DNA of 64,000 bases, from contig CANQXF010000004.1 of NCBI GenBank assembly GCA_947627695.1, forward strand, positions 119,398-183,397. Reading direction: 5' to 3'. Under the pieces are notes generated by a model that was given only the letters and a program-made list of their open reading frames with translations, had not been told where the DNA came from and ran no database searches. A program made the position numbers and the translations under genes. Of the stretch, positions 8,762 through 18,412 are shown one piece after another; positions within the stretch are counted from its first letter, which is position 1, and each line of letters starts with the position of its first letter. This DNA comes from an uncultured Ruminiclostridium sp. GTDB taxonomy: Bacteria; Bacillota; Clostridia; Oscillospirales; Ruminococcaceae.

Positions 8762-9599
8762 AACAGGACTTAAAAAGGAGCTTATGTTCTTTACTCGCTC
8801 TTTCAAATTGTGGGGAGTTATCATTGCGGCGGTGGCATTCATGATACTTGACCCCGCCCTTATCAAACTGTCGGGCGTGCTTCTGGAAAGCATAGGAACG
8901 GAAACGGACAACGTACAGCAGGCTGACGTTATGGACATTGAGGACTACGGCGGCGATATGGATATGACGGAGATAATAACGCCTCAGCTTGGCGTAGTGG
9001 GAGCGTCAGGGGACATCTCAGGCACGATGATACTTATATTTATGCTGGTGACAATGTATACCGCAGGGGGCGAGCTGAAAAAGCGCTCAATGATAATCCC
9101 CCAGAATGCGGGACTTACCCCTCGGCTTTACATCACGCCGAAATTTATCGTTTACCCCATACTGGCGGGAGTGATTGCATTTGCGGCGATGATAGGTAGC
9201 TATCTCTTCTCCTTCTGCCTTTATGACAAGGTGGAGATGACCTTCGGCAGCGTGGCTATGGGCTCGCTTGCGGTGGCGGTATTCTGTATGTTTATGATAA
9301 CCCTTTATTTCACAATCGGGCTTTGCACCAAAAAGGCGGGTATCGCCGTTGTGATAATGTACGGGGGAAATATACTGTTCACCGCCTTGTTCCAGGCGTT
9401 CCGTGCGGACAAGTTCCACCCCTTCGTCCTCACCACACAGGCGCAGAACATTTTTATGGGCGAGGAAGCCGACCTGCTGAATTTCTGGGGCAGTATAGGG
9501 GTAACTGTGCTGCTGATGATATTATGCTATTTTGTGACGCTGTTCGTTATCTCGGCGGGGAAGGTGGATAACATAGGGGAAGAGGAAGCGATGTTGTAA
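8754..9599 (+). CDS. ABC transporter permease (ABC-2 type)
   Basis: 281 aa multi-TM, overlaps the end of the ATPase gene. Confidence 0.8.
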   Translation: MLKTGLKKELMFFTRSFKLWGVIIAAVAFMILDPALIKLSGVLLESIGTETDNVQQADVMDIEDYGGDMDMTEIITPQLGVVGASGDISGTMILIFMLVTMYTAGGELKKRSMIIPQNAGLTPRLYITPKFIVYPILAGVIAFAAMIGSYLFSFCLYDKVEMTFGSVAMGSLAVAVFCMFMITLYFTIGLCTKKAGIAVVIMYGGNILFTALFQAFRADKFHPFVLTTQAQNIFMGEEADLLNFWGSIGVTVLLMILCYFVTLFVISAGKVDNIGEEEAML

Positions 9600-9760
9600 T
9601 TTCTTTCGGCTTTGCCGAAAGAAATTACAGTTCACAGTGTAAAGTGTACAGTTGACAGTTGTGGTGATTTTTCGCCTTTGGCGAAAAATGGATTTAAAAT
9701 TCAGTTAAGAACGGCAGACAGTTTACAATGCACAGTGCAGAGTACACAATAAATTTAATT
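9600..9760. repeat. Intergenic repeat family B (ACAGTTGACAGT-type) with two short hairpins
   Basis: TTTCGGCTTTGCCGAAAGAAATT, AGTGTAAAGTGTACAGTTGACAGTTGTGGTG, TTTTTCGCCTTTGGCGAAAAATGGATTTAAA. Confidence 0.75.
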
Positions 9761-9778
9761 ATTACGTTTATTGTTGTG

Positions 9779-9905
9779 CTTTCACTATCTCGATTGAATA
9801 AGTTCTGACAAAAGCGGTGTTTCGGCACCGCTTTTCACTTTTGTGTCCTGCACACCAGCCTCACGCTAGCGCCCCGCCCTCCCACCCCCACCGTTTCCCC
9901 TTCAA
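9779..9905 (+). repeat. Dispersed intergenic repeat family A, short form
   Basis: CTTTCACTATCTCGATT...CACTTTTGTGTCCTGCACACCAGCCTCACGCTAGCGCCCCGCCCTCCCACCCCC. Confidence 0.85.
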
Positions 9906-9908
9906 CAC

Positions 9909-9945
9909 AAAAAAGCTGTGAGAGTCCTTTCTCACAGCTTTATCT
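9909..9945 (-). terminator. Terminator for the 11522-10040 minus-strand operon
   Basis: AAAAAAGCTGTGAGAGTCCTTTCTCACAGCTTT inverted repeat; T-run on the minus strand. Confidence 0.8.
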
Positions 9946-10039
9946 TATCTATCTTTCACATCACGGTATGATAATCAACTACCACTTTTTCTAATCGATA
10001 TGATTTTTTTGAACAAACTCATGATATTTCTCCGATGTT

Positions 10040-10450
10040 TTACACCTTCTTCAACCACACATCAAAGCATCCGTCCTCACATTTAACACGAATGTAGTCA
10101 ATGCCGAAAAATTTGATCCGGTAAATCTCACCTTTGTGGATAAAATCACCTGCGTATATTCCTATAGTATCTTCGGGTGGAGGATAATGCATAACAAAAT
10201 CTGTCCCGGGGGTATAAGCGACAAACAATGTTTCTGAACTATCATTTATTTTTATTGTTGCAGTAAAAGTTTCGGTGTCCAGAATAAAGCTTCCGTCTTC
10301 ATTTGCCCATCTTCCGTCAAAAAGTGGGGCTTCCTGCACAATAAAACACCATAATATCAAAAAGGCGCCAAGAACACTGCATAAAACGATAAGGGCTATC
10401 TTGCTTTTTTTATTAAATAAGATCACTATGTTTCTCCTATCTATCTTCAC
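10040..10450 (-). CDS. Hypothetical membrane-anchored protein
   Basis: N-terminal TM; GTG start overlaps the upstream TGA. Confidence 0.65.
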   Translation of the reverse strand: MKIDRRNIVILFNKKSKIALIVLCSVLGAFLILWCFIVQEAPLFDGRWANEDGSFILDTETFTATIKINDSSETLFVAYTPGTDFVMHYPPPEDTIGIYAGDFIHKGEIYRIKFFGIDYIRVKCEDGCFDVWLKKV

Positions 10451-11130
10451 ACCACAACATTATCGCCCTTCTGCGCCCTGAACTGCCTGTCATACTCCTC
10501 GCTGACTGCGATCATCTGACCGATATTTCTCCTGTACATCTTGTCGGTATCGTCGCTGTAACCGAAGAAAACGCCCCTGCGGTACTGCCCTATCTGCGAC
10601 TGAAGATAGCCCACGGCGTCGCCCTTCAGCTTTGCCGACAGGGAACAGCGCTTTCCGTCCATGCCGCAGATGACGGTGTAAGCGTCCTTTCCCGCAGGGA
10701 TAAATCCGCCCACGGTGGTGGTTATCTCCTGGCGGTATATCCACAGCGCCTCCCGCAAAGGATAGATGAAAAGCCGCCCCTTTGTGTAAAATACAGCGTC
10801 CTGCGTAACGCCAAGCCCGTCAAGGTTCGGTGCGGAAAGTATATCCCTGTCCAGCCTTTCAAGCTCTTCGGGGGTGAAACGTGAGAGGGACTTATATATA
10901 TTTCCGTTATTCATCGGAACTCTTATCCATAAAACTATGGCTGCTCCAAAAAACAGGAGCGTGATGAACATTATCACAGTGAATATGATATCGTCATAGG
11001 AAAACGCAGATGACACCGCAATTCCGACTATTGCCGCCAAAGTGGGTATCATTGCCGCAGTAAGGCCGTTTTTCAGCTTTTTTGAATATATCCCGTAAAG
11101 GTTTTTGTACGACTTTATGTCAATTTTCAT
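10447..11130 (-). CDS. Hypothetical membrane protein (YcxB-like appearance)
   Basis: Two N-terminal TMs plus soluble domain; ATG overlaps the preceding stop (ATGA). Confidence 0.65.
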   Translation of the reverse strand: MKIDIKSYKNLYGIYSKKLKNGLTAAMIPTLAAIVGIAVSSAFSYDDIIFTVIMFITLLFFGAAIVLWIRVPMNNGNIYKSLSRFTPEELERLDRDILSAPNLDGLGVTQDAVFYTKGRLFIYPLREALWIYRQEITTTVGGFIPAGKDAYTVICGMDGKRCSLSAKLKGDAVGYLQSQIGQYRRGVFFGYSDDTDKMYRRNIGQMIAVSEEYDRQFRAQKGDNVVV

Positions 11131-11522
11131 TTTTGCTCCCCACCGCACATAAGCTGCTCAAACTCCCCCGTATCCTTTTTGTTGAAGTAAAAGCGGAAGC
11201 CCGACAGCGTGTGCCCGTCCTTACAGCGCATTTCCCCGTTCAGCGTTACGGCGAAATAATAGGTCTTGAACAGCTTGCCCACGGACTTTTTCTCGCAGTC
11301 CGCCACGTCCTCGTGAAGCGTTACCGAGAAAATATTCTGATGATTGTCCACCACCAGCCGCTTGTTTGTCAGGGTAAGATTCGGCTCCACCCCGAGAGAA
11401 CGGTCGTCCTCGGCGGCAAAAATGTCGGGAACAGCGGTAAATATCACCTTTTCGTCGTTTTCCAGCTTTACGTTGTAAACGTTTATCGCAGGGGGAAGTC
11501 TGTCCAGCAGGTCCGTTTTCAT
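11127..11522 (-). CDS. Hypothetical protein, PH/GRAM-like
   Basis: 'LTNKRLVVDNHQNIFSVTLHEDV' resembles PH-like beta segments; translationally coupled to the next ORF. Confidence 0.5.
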   Translation of the reverse strand: MKTDLLDRLPPAINVYNVKLENDEKVIFTAVPDIFAAEDDRSLGVEPNLTLTNKRLVVDNHQNIFSVTLHEDVADCEKKSVGKLFKTYYFAVTLNGEMRCKDGHTLSGFRFYFNKKDTGEFEQLMCGGEQK

Positions 11523-11649
11523 TTCGTCAGCCCAACCTTTCGGATTTATGTATGTTTAAATACTATAATATACGAAAGGGATTGATTTGTCAAGAAAATA
11601 TGATAATTGTTGTGACGGTGGAAAAATTTTTGTAAAAACTATACAAAAA

Positions 11650-11684
11650 CGGAGTGGCAAATTCCTCTTACCACTCCGCTTTTC
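11650..11684 (-). terminator. Terminator downstream of the 11687-12442 operon
   Basis: CGGAGTGGCAAATTCCTCTTACCACTCCG with T-run on the minus strand. Confidence 0.75.
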
Positions 11685-11686
11685 GT

Positions 11687-11935
11687 TTACAGCGTTATCC
11701 TGATATGATCTCCGTCCGCGCTGTTTACCTCCACCAGCGGCCAGTCCTTGTGGCGGCGCTTGAATTTTTTCAGCGACCTTGCTACCTGCCTTGCCTGACG
11801 CGAGGTGATGTTTACCCCATTGCTTTTAAGAAAGCGGGAGAGGAACGAAGCGGCAAAGCTGTTTAATATCAGGGCGGAGGGCAATGTCAGGTGAAAGTCC
11901 TTCCTCTCCTCGCTGTCCTTGACGATGATTTTCAT
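11687..11935 (-). CDS. Small protein sharing the C-terminal domain of the adjacent XRE regulator
   Basis: Ends 'VEVNSADGDHIRITL', compared with 'VEVDSADGDKVRIFVE' in the neighbouring regulator. Confidence 0.65.
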   Translation of the reverse strand: MKIIVKDSEERKDFHLTLPSALILNSFAASFLSRFLKSNGVNITSRQARQVARSLKKFKRRHKDWPLVEVNSADGDHIRITL

Positions 11936-11938
11936 AGC

Positions 11939-12442
11939 TCACTCCACGAAAATGCGGACCTTGTCGCCGTCGGCGCTGTCCACCTCCACCAGATTTCCCA
12001 CAACGCCCTTGGCGGCAAGCTCAAGTATTTTTGAAATGTCAATGCTTTTCAGCATTTCGCTGCCGTTCACCTGAGGCATTTCCATTCCCGACTCAAGCAC
12101 CGTCTGTATAAGGGATATAGGCAGGTTCACCTTGACGGTGTCCCCGTCGGAGCTTTCCACCACTATCCTGAGTATCATATCTGACAGATCCTTGTGCTGT
12201 TCCTCAGGGAGCGCCGTCACCACGGGAACTATCTCCGCCTTGCCTGTCAGCAGCTCGTCCACCGTAACGCCCAGAATTTTCGCCAGCTGGGGCAAAATGC
12301 TTATATCGGGGCAGGAAAGGTCGTTCTCCCACTTTGAAACCGCCTGCGGGCTGACGTTCAGCATTTCCGCAAGCTCATCCTGCTTCAGCTCCTTTTCACG
12401 GCGAAGCGCCGCAATTCTTTTTCCTAAAGTATAGTTTTCCAT
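11939..12442 (-). CDS. XRE-family regulator with C-terminal SHOCT-like region
   Basis: N-terminal HTH 'LGKRIAALRREKELKQDELAEMLNVSPQAVSKWENDLSCPDISILPQLAKILGVTVDELL'. Confidence 0.9.
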   Translation of the reverse strand: MENYTLGKRIAALRREKELKQDELAEMLNVSPQAVSKWENDLSCPDISILPQLAKILGVTVDELLTGKAEIVPVVTALPEEQHKDLSDMILRIVVESSDGDTVKVNLPISLIQTVLESGMEMPQVNGSEMLKSIDISKILELAAKGVVGNLVEVDSADGDKVRIFVE

Positions 12443-12523
12443 AATTTTCTCCTTTTGTGTAACGTCCGTATGCCGCAGTTATACGGTCGGACTGTTTTGT
12501 TTGTGAATGTAAAGTCTTTTCAG

Positions 12524-12691
12524 TTATGCAACATTCGGCTCAGATGAAGACAAGTCCGATAAGAGTATCAAAAGCTGCGGGTTGCGTAAAGAAATGAAGT
12601 GTGAAGCCTCGCTTTCCTCCCATCTGACGTTTTGCTCCTCCTGTTCCGGCCCCTTCTCACGGCGCATTTTTTCTAAGATATAATTTTCCAT
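12524..12691 (-). pseudogene. Degenerate fragment of an XRE regulator 5' end
   Basis: MENYILEKMRREKGPEQEEQ... vs MENYTLGKRIAALRREKELKQDEL; both preceded by a similar leader (tttctcctttt / tttcctcctttt). Confidence 0.6.
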
Positions 12692-12830
12692 TATTTCCTC
12701 CTTTTAGAATAAATGTTCCTATATCCGACATTCAGCGAACGATCTTGCGCAATATCTTTCTCGCTGTGATAAGTATAACCGCAAAATGACGGAAAGGGAA
12801 GAGAATAACGGTTGTTTTAAGGCGATTTTG

Positions 12831-12869
12831 CTCAACTAAAGGTGGATTTTTCCCTCAACCAAAGGTTGG
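12831..12869. promoter_or_regulatory. Two direct CTCAAC(Y)AAAGGT(K)GG boxes, period 23 bp
   Basis: CTCAACTAAAGGTGGA at 12831 and CTCAACCAAAGGTTGG at 12854. Confidence 0.5.
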
Positions 12870-13079
12870 GTGGCGGGTTTTTATATAACTTGAAGTAAAA
12901 AATATATGAAATATAACAATTAGTATAAAAATAAAGCCGCACAACATTCATTGTAATCTGCTTATAATTTGCTATCAGAACCACTGCCATTGTAACATAT
13001 TTTCACCGCCGTTTCAAGCGGATTTGCCACAAGGCTTTCATATCAGACCAAACACGTCAAAAAATTTTTCTGCGTTCAC

Positions 13080-13108
13080 TTGACAAATCAACAGTACAGA
13101 GCTATAAT
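13080..13108 (+). promoter_or_regulatory. Putative sigma-A promoter TTGACA-N17-TATAAT
   Basis: Both hexamers consensus with 17-bp spacer, upstream of the TetR gene. Confidence 0.85.
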
Positions 13109-13160
13109 AAGAAACAGATGTTGCGAAACATACGTTGCTTTATTTCAGGAGGAAAAAGAA

Positions 13161-13733
13161 ATGCCGCCAAAATGTAAATTCACCCGGGAAGAAATAATTT
13201 ACGCCGCGCTATCAATCACTCGCACCGAGGGCGCTGCCGCCGTTACCGCAAGGGCGCTGGGCGCGAAGCTCGGCTCATCTTCCAAGCCGATATTCAGCGT
13301 GTTTGAAAATATGGAGGAAGTGCAGGCAGAAGTGCTGAAAGCCGCAAAAGCGCTCTACGCAGGGTATATCCAAGTCGGCTTAAAGCAAAACCCCGCGTTC
13401 AAGGGCGTGGGTACGCAGTATATCCTGTTTGCTATCAACGAGCCGAAGCTGTTCCAGCTGCTCTTTATGACCGAACAGCCGCAAAAGCCGTCAGTCTCGG
13501 GTATCCTCCCGATCATCGATGAAAGTTATGACAAAATTTTGCAGTCAGTGCGGGACGGATACGGTCTTGGTGAGAAAGACGCCGAAAACCTTTACCGCCA
13601 TTTGTGGATATATTCACATGGTATTGCGGTGCTCTGCGCGACAAATATGTGTTCCTTTACCGCTGAGGAAATCAGCGGTATGATGACCGAGGTTTGCAGG
13701 AGCCTGCTAAAAGAAATCAAAAGCAGCAAATAA
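13161..13733 (+). CDS. TetR-family regulator
   Basis: ATG at 13161 after AGGAGGAAAAAGAA; 'FTREEIIYAALSITRTEGAAAVTARALGAKLGSS'. ORF-track start 13080 lies in the promoter. Confidence 0.85.
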   Translation: MPPKCKFTREEIIYAALSITRTEGAAAVTARALGAKLGSSSKPIFSVFENMEEVQAEVLKAAKALYAGYIQVGLKQNPAFKGVGTQYILFAINEPKLFQLLFMTEQPQKPSVSGILPIIDESYDKILQSVRDGYGLGEKDAENLYRHLWIYSHGIAVLCATNMCSFTAEEISGMMTEVCRSLLKEIKSSK

Positions 13734-13749
13734 ATTTTTTAAAAAAGTC

Positions 13750-13780
13750 TTGCTTGTGACGCAGCGTAATGGTTTATACT
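13750..13780 (+). promoter_or_regulatory. MerR-type promoter TTGCTT-N19-TATACT with ACGCAGCGT dyad in the spacer
   Basis: TTGCTT 13750-13755, TATACT 13775-13780, 19-bp spacer. Confidence 0.7.
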
Positions 13781-13801
13781 GTTTGTCGGAGGTGAATTTC
13801 T

Positions 13802-14615
13802 ATGGAAAAATACCCAGCTATCCCTGACGGGTATATGACGGTCGGCGAGCTTGCAAAAAAAAATGGGAATCACAGTCCGCACTCTTCAATACTATGACAG
13901 GGAAAACCTGCTGAAACCGTCTGCGGTGAGCGAGGGCGGGCGCAGACTTTATACGGATAAGGATATGATAAAGCTGCACCAGATCTTATCCTTAAAGTCA
14001 TTGGGCTTTTCTTTGGAGGATATCAGGGGGCGGCTGATTTCTCTTGATACCCCCGAAGATGTGGCAAATGCGCTGGCAGGTCAGGCGGCAGACATTGAAA
14101 AGCAAATTCGTGTTCTTTCCGAGACTTTGGCGGATATCAAGGCGTTGCGGGAAGAAGTTTTACAGATGCAGACGGTGGATTTCAAGAGATACGCCGCTAT
14201 CATCACAAATCTTCAGATGAAAAACGAGCAGTATCATCTGATAAAGTATCTCGATGATAAGACGCTTGAGCATTGCAGCTCCGCCCTTGACCGTGAGAGC
14301 GCCGCCGAAATCATTGAAACATACAAGCGATTAAGCCGTCAGGCCGTTGAATATCAGACTTTGGGAGTGGAACCGAGCAGCGAAAAGGGCATACGGTTTG
14401 CAGAGGAATTCTGGAATATGATCGAGAAATTCACCGGCGGGGATATGTCCTTGCTCCCAAAGCTGATGGAAGTCGAAACGCTTGCTCATACCGAGAAAAT
14501 GCAGCAAAACCAAACGACCGCAAACCAATTTATTGGCTCGTCATTGGAGGCATATTTTAAAAAACTGGGAATTGACCCTTTCGGTATGAATTCCGACAAA
14601 GGAGAGAAAAAATGA
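13802..14615 (+). pseudogene. MerR-family regulator, 5' end frameshifted at an A9 run (or TTG start at 13851)
   Basis: From ATG 13802: MEKYPAIPDGYMTVGELAKKNGNHSPHSSIL*; the MerR HTH (KKMGITVRTLQYYDRENLLKPS) continues in the frame that would be in register with eight As. Confidence 0.75.
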
Positions 14616-15526
14616 AAAAAATTATTCAGATTGATCACCTTAGCAAAAGCTTCAGCGACGTAAAAGCGGTGCAGGATCTGAGCTTCAGCGTTCGTGAAGG
14701 CGAGCTTTTCGCATTCCTCGGAATAAACGGCGCGGGCAAATCGACCACCATCAACATTATGTGCGGTCAGCTGTCAAAGGACAGCGGTGATATTATGATC
14801 GACGGTCACGACCTTGATAAAGATTTGGATTCCATAAAGCGCAAGCTGGGCGTCGTTTTTCAAAATTCCGTCCTCGATTCGGCGCTTTCCGTCTATGATA
14901 ACTTGGAGAGCCGCGCCGCGCTGTACGGCATTGTGGGAAAAGATTTTCGGGAAAGACTTTCCGTGCTTTCAAAAACGCTTGGATTTGAGGACATATTAAA
15001 ACGGTCGGTAGGAAAGCTCTCAGGAGGACAGCGCAGGAGAATAGATATCGCCCGAGCTTTATTTCATAGCCCCAAAATCCTCATTCTCGACGAACCGACA
15101 ACGGGACTTGACCCGCAAACCCGAAAAACGCTCTGGAACGTCATCTCCGACCTTCGCAAAAACGAGAATATGACGGTATTTTTGACTACCCACTATATGG
15201 AAGAAGCCGCCGAAGCTGATTATGTCGTAATTCTTGACAGCGGAAAAATTGCCGCGGAGGGAACGCCGCTTGAGCTGAAAAACGCCTATACAGGGGATTA
15301 TATCACGCTCTACGGCGCAGGCGAAGCCGAGGTAAAGAGCCTCGGAACAGAATATGAGGCGATCAAAGACGCCTACCGTTTGTTTGTACCCAATACAAGG
15401 GCGGCAACGGAACTAATAATGAAAAACCCTGATATTTTCGACGATTACGAGATAACAAAGGGCAAAATGGACGACGTTTTTCTCGCGGTTACGGGAAAGA
15501 AGCTTACGGGAGGTGCTGAAAAATGA
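14612..15526 (+). CDS. ABC transporter ATP-binding protein (DrrA-like)
   Basis: 'GINGAGKSTT', 'LSGGQRRRIDIARAL', 'LILDEPTTGLDPQ'. Confidence 0.95.
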   Translation: MKKIIQIDHLSKSFSDVKAVQDLSFSVREGELFAFLGINGAGKSTTINIMCGQLSKDSGDIMIDGHDLDKDLDSIKRKLGVVFQNSVLDSALSVYDNLESRAALYGIVGKDFRERLSVLSKTLGFEDILKRSVGKLSGGQRRRIDIARALFHSPKILILDEPTTGLDPQTRKTLWNVISDLRKNENMTVFLTTHYMEEAAEADYVVILDSGKIAAEGTPLELKNAYTGDYITLYGAGEAEVKSLGTEYEAIKDAYRLFVPNTRAATELIMKNPDIFDDYEITKGKMDDVFLAVTGKKLTGGAEK

Positions 15527-16425
15527 GTATTGCGGCAATGCTTATAAAGAGAAATATAAAGCTGTTTTTCAAGGACAAGGGAATGTTCCTGACTTCGTTA
15601 ATTACGCCTGCTATCCTGCTTGTCCTTTATGTGACTTTTCTCGGGAAGGTCTATCACGATAGCTTTACCTCGAACCTGCCTGAATTTATTCACCTTTCCG
15701 ACGGCCTTATTGACGGGCTTGTGGGCGGACAGCTTATTTCGTCGATCCTTGCGGTATCCTGCGTGACGGTCGCTTTCTGCTCAAACTTTTTGATGGTGCA
15801 GGATAAGGCGAACGGCACGGTCAAGGATTTGAAAATATCCCCCGTCAGCTCCTCCACGCTTTCCATGAGCTATTATATCGCCTCTTTGGTCTCCACGCTC
15901 ATGATCTGTTTCGTGGCGACGGGTATCTGCCTTGCGTATGCGGCTTTTGTGGGGTGGTATATGTCGGCGGCGGACGTTGTTCTGCTGATTTTAGACGTTA
16001 TACTGCTCGCCCTGTTCGGGACTGCGCTTTCATCTATAATCAACCTGTTTTTGTCGACCCAAGGCCAGATTTCCGCAGTCGGGACTATCATCAGCGCAGG
16101 ATACGGATTTATTTGCGGGGCGTATATGCCTATCTCCTCTTTCGGAGCAGGGCTTCAGAAAGTTCTCTCGTTCCTCCCGGGGACTTATGGGACAGCTCTT
16201 GTCCGCAACCACGCCATGCAGGGCGCTCTTTCCGAGATGAACAGGCAGGGCGTTCCGATGGAAGTGATAAATGAGATCAAGGATTCTATGGACTGCAATC
16301 TGTACTTTTTTGGCAATCAGGTCGAAATTCCGTCGATGTATATTATCCTCGGTGTGACCGTTGTCATTTTAATTGGCGTTTACATACTGATAAACCTTCT
16401 TATGAACAGGAGAAAAGCGACATGA
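15523..16425 (+). CDS. ABC-2 type permease (DrrB-like)
   Basis: 300 aa; six-TM permease profile, coupled to the ATPase. Confidence 0.9.
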   Translation: MSIAAMLIKRNIKLFFKDKGMFLTSLITPAILLVLYVTFLGKVYHDSFTSNLPEFIHLSDGLIDGLVGGQLISSILAVSCVTVAFCSNFLMVQDKANGTVKDLKISPVSSSTLSMSYYIASLVSTLMICFVATGICLAYAAFVGWYMSAADVVLLILDVILLALFGTALSSIINLFLSTQGQISAVGTIISAGYGFICGAYMPISSFGAGLQKVLSFLPGTYGTALVRNHAMQGALSEMNRQGVPMEVINEIKDSMDCNLYFFGNQVEIPSMYIILGVTVVILIGVYILINLLMNRRKAT

Positions 16426-17114
16426 TCACAGTATCAGACATCACAAAATCCTACGGCACGGGCGGGAGCAAAAATCAGGTTCTGAAAGGTATCAGCCTGC
16501 AAGTTGGCGACGGCGATTTTACCGTTATCTTAGGCGCGTCAGGGTCGGGGAAATCCACATTTTTGAATGTAATTTCAGGACTGGAACGCCCCGACGGCGG
16601 GTGCGTTGTTTACGGAGATTGCGACATCACAAAACTTCCCGATAGCGAGCTGACGCAGTTCCGCAAGGACAATATCGGTTTTATCTTTCAACAGTATTAT
16701 CTGCTCCCGAATATGACTGTTGAAAAGAACGTGCGAATGGGAGCTGACCTTGCGGGCAATCGGGAATATAGCGAAATTATGGCCGCTGTAGGGCTTGAAG
16801 ATAAGTCAGGGAAATATCCGAGCGAGCTTTCGGGAGGTGAGCAGCAAAGAGTTTCCGTTGCCCGTGCGCTTGCGAAAAAGCCAAAGGTGCTGTTTTTAGA
16901 CGAGCCGACAGGCGCATTAGATGAACAAACAGGCCGACAGGTTCTTGACTATATCTGCAAACTGCATAAAGAATATGGCTTTACCATTGTGATGGTGACA
17001 CACAATCAGAATATAGCAGAAATGGCGAACACAGTTGTAAAAATGAACAGCGGGAAAATATCCGAGGTTTCTACCAACGAAAAGCAAAAGACCGCTTATG
17101 AGATCGGGTGGTGA
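16422..17114 (+). CDS. ABC transporter ATP-binding protein (MacB/LolD-like)
   Basis: '[12 protein letters not shown]', '[15 protein letters not shown]', '[15 protein letters not shown]'. Confidence 0.95.
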   Translation: MITVSDITKSYGTGGSKNQVLKGISLQVGDGDFTVILGASGSGKSTFLNVISGLERPDGGCVVYGDCDITKLPDSELTQFRKDNIGFIFQQYYLLPNMTVEKNVRMGADLAGNREYSEIMAAVGLEDKSGKYPSELSGGEQQRVSVARALAKKPKVLFLDEPTGALDEQTGRQVLDYICKLHKEYGFTIVMVTHNQNIAEMANTVVKMNSGKISEVSTNEKQKTAYEIGW

Positions 17115-17118
17115 TGGT

Positions 17119-18258
17119 ATGGTTGTAGGAATGAAAGATGCGCTCAAACTGATTGGTATATCTATTATCGCTTGTTGCGCCGTTTTCGTATGCACGTTGT
17201 TTTTGGATTATAACATTGACATCGCAGCAATGAAAAACGAGATAACAGCGGCAGGCGGCGTCACAATGTATCATGCAATCATTTCTACGGGAAAGGTCGT
17301 TGCAGCCGTTTCGGGTGGTTGTTTAGCCATAACATCCGTCATTATGCTCCTGTTCTATGTCAAGAATTACATAGATATGCACGGCAAAGAACTCGGAATA
17401 CTGAAAGCTCTCGGATATTCTAACTTCAAAATCGCAAAGCACTTTTGGGTGTTTGGATTAAGTGTTTTCGTCGGCTGCGCTTTGGGATATGCGCTGGCAT
17501 TTCTCTATCTGCCGACTTTCTATGAATTGCAAAATGCCGAACACCTTTTTCCCGAAATCAAGGTGCAGTTTCACCCCCTTTTGGCATTTCTTTTGGTCGG
17601 TGTACCTGCAATGAGCTTTGCAGCTTTAGCAGTTATATATGCCTGTTTCAGACTGAAACAGCCCGTGTTTGATTTGCTGAAAGAAAAGCATGAGTATAAG
17701 GCAAAGACAAGCAAAAAGGAAACAAAGGATATGCCTTTTCTGAAAGAACTAACAAGGAGTACGGTAAGAGGCAGAAAATCACTTGTGTTCTTTATCGCAT
17801 TTTCGGCGTTTTGTTTCTCGGATATGGTGCAGATGTCAATGTCCATGAAAGATCTTTCGAGCGAAACAATGGCAATCATGATATTAACGATAGGCTTAAT
17901 CCTCGCCTTTGTGACCTTGTTTCTGTCCCTCTCCAGCGTAGTGAAAGGAAACACGAAGACCATTGCTATGATGAGGGTGTTCGGCTATAAACACAGTGAT
18001 TGCAGCAAGGCGGTCCTCGGAGGTTACAGACCGTTTGCCTATATCGGATTTGCGATTGGTACTATCTATCAGTATGCGTTATTAAAAATTATGGTAACTA
18101 TCGTATTTGCCGATGTGGGAAACATACCTGAATACAACTTTGATTTTACGGCGTGCGCGGTCACGTTGGGCTTATTTGTCCTCGCTTATGAAATTGCTAT
18201 GTACGGCTATTCGCAGCGGATAAAGAAACTGCCGATTAAAAGCATTATGTTGGAATGA
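17119..18258 (+). CDS. FtsX-like permease
   Basis: 'MHGKELGILKALGYSNFKIAKHFWVFGLSVFVGCALGYAL' FtsX module. Confidence 0.8.
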   Translation: MVVGMKDALKLIGISIIACCAVFVCTLFLDYNIDIAAMKNEITAAGGVTMYHAIISTGKVVAAVSGGCLAITSVIMLLFYVKNYIDMHGKELGILKALGYSNFKIAKHFWVFGLSVFVGCALGYALAFLYLPTFYELQNAEHLFPEIKVQFHPLLAFLLVGVPAMSFAALAVIYACFRLKQPVFDLLKEKHEYKAKTSKKETKDMPFLKELTRSTVRGRKSLVFFIAFSAFCFSDMVQMSMSMKDLSSETMAIMILTIGLILAFVTLFLSLSSVVKGNTKTIAMMRVFGYKHSDCSKAVLGGYRPFAYIGFAIGTIYQYALLKIMVTIVFADVGNIPEYNFDFTACAVTLGLFVLAYEIAMYGYSQRIKKLPIKSIMLE

Positions 18259-18325
18259 GGGAAACAGTTAAAAGGATAGCAAGCTCCTACTGCTCCGACC
18301 TGACAAACCTTTACAAATATCATAA

Positions 18326-18364
18326 AAAAATACGCTCCCCTATTCAGGAGCGTAAATTTTTTAT
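18326..18364. terminator. Hairpin TACGCTCCCCTATTCAGGAGCGTA with T-run
   Basis: Matches the inverted hairpin near 26240-26268. Confidence 0.8.
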
Positions 18365-18412
18365 ATTTGAAAATTTTGTCAACCGATTACAGTTTAAAAC
18401 AACAAAATTTTT

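Noticed and set aside
13080-13160. N-terminal extension of the TetR ORF
   Set aside because: The extension begins within a consensus -35/-10 promoter; the ATG at 13161 has an AGGAGG-type RBS.
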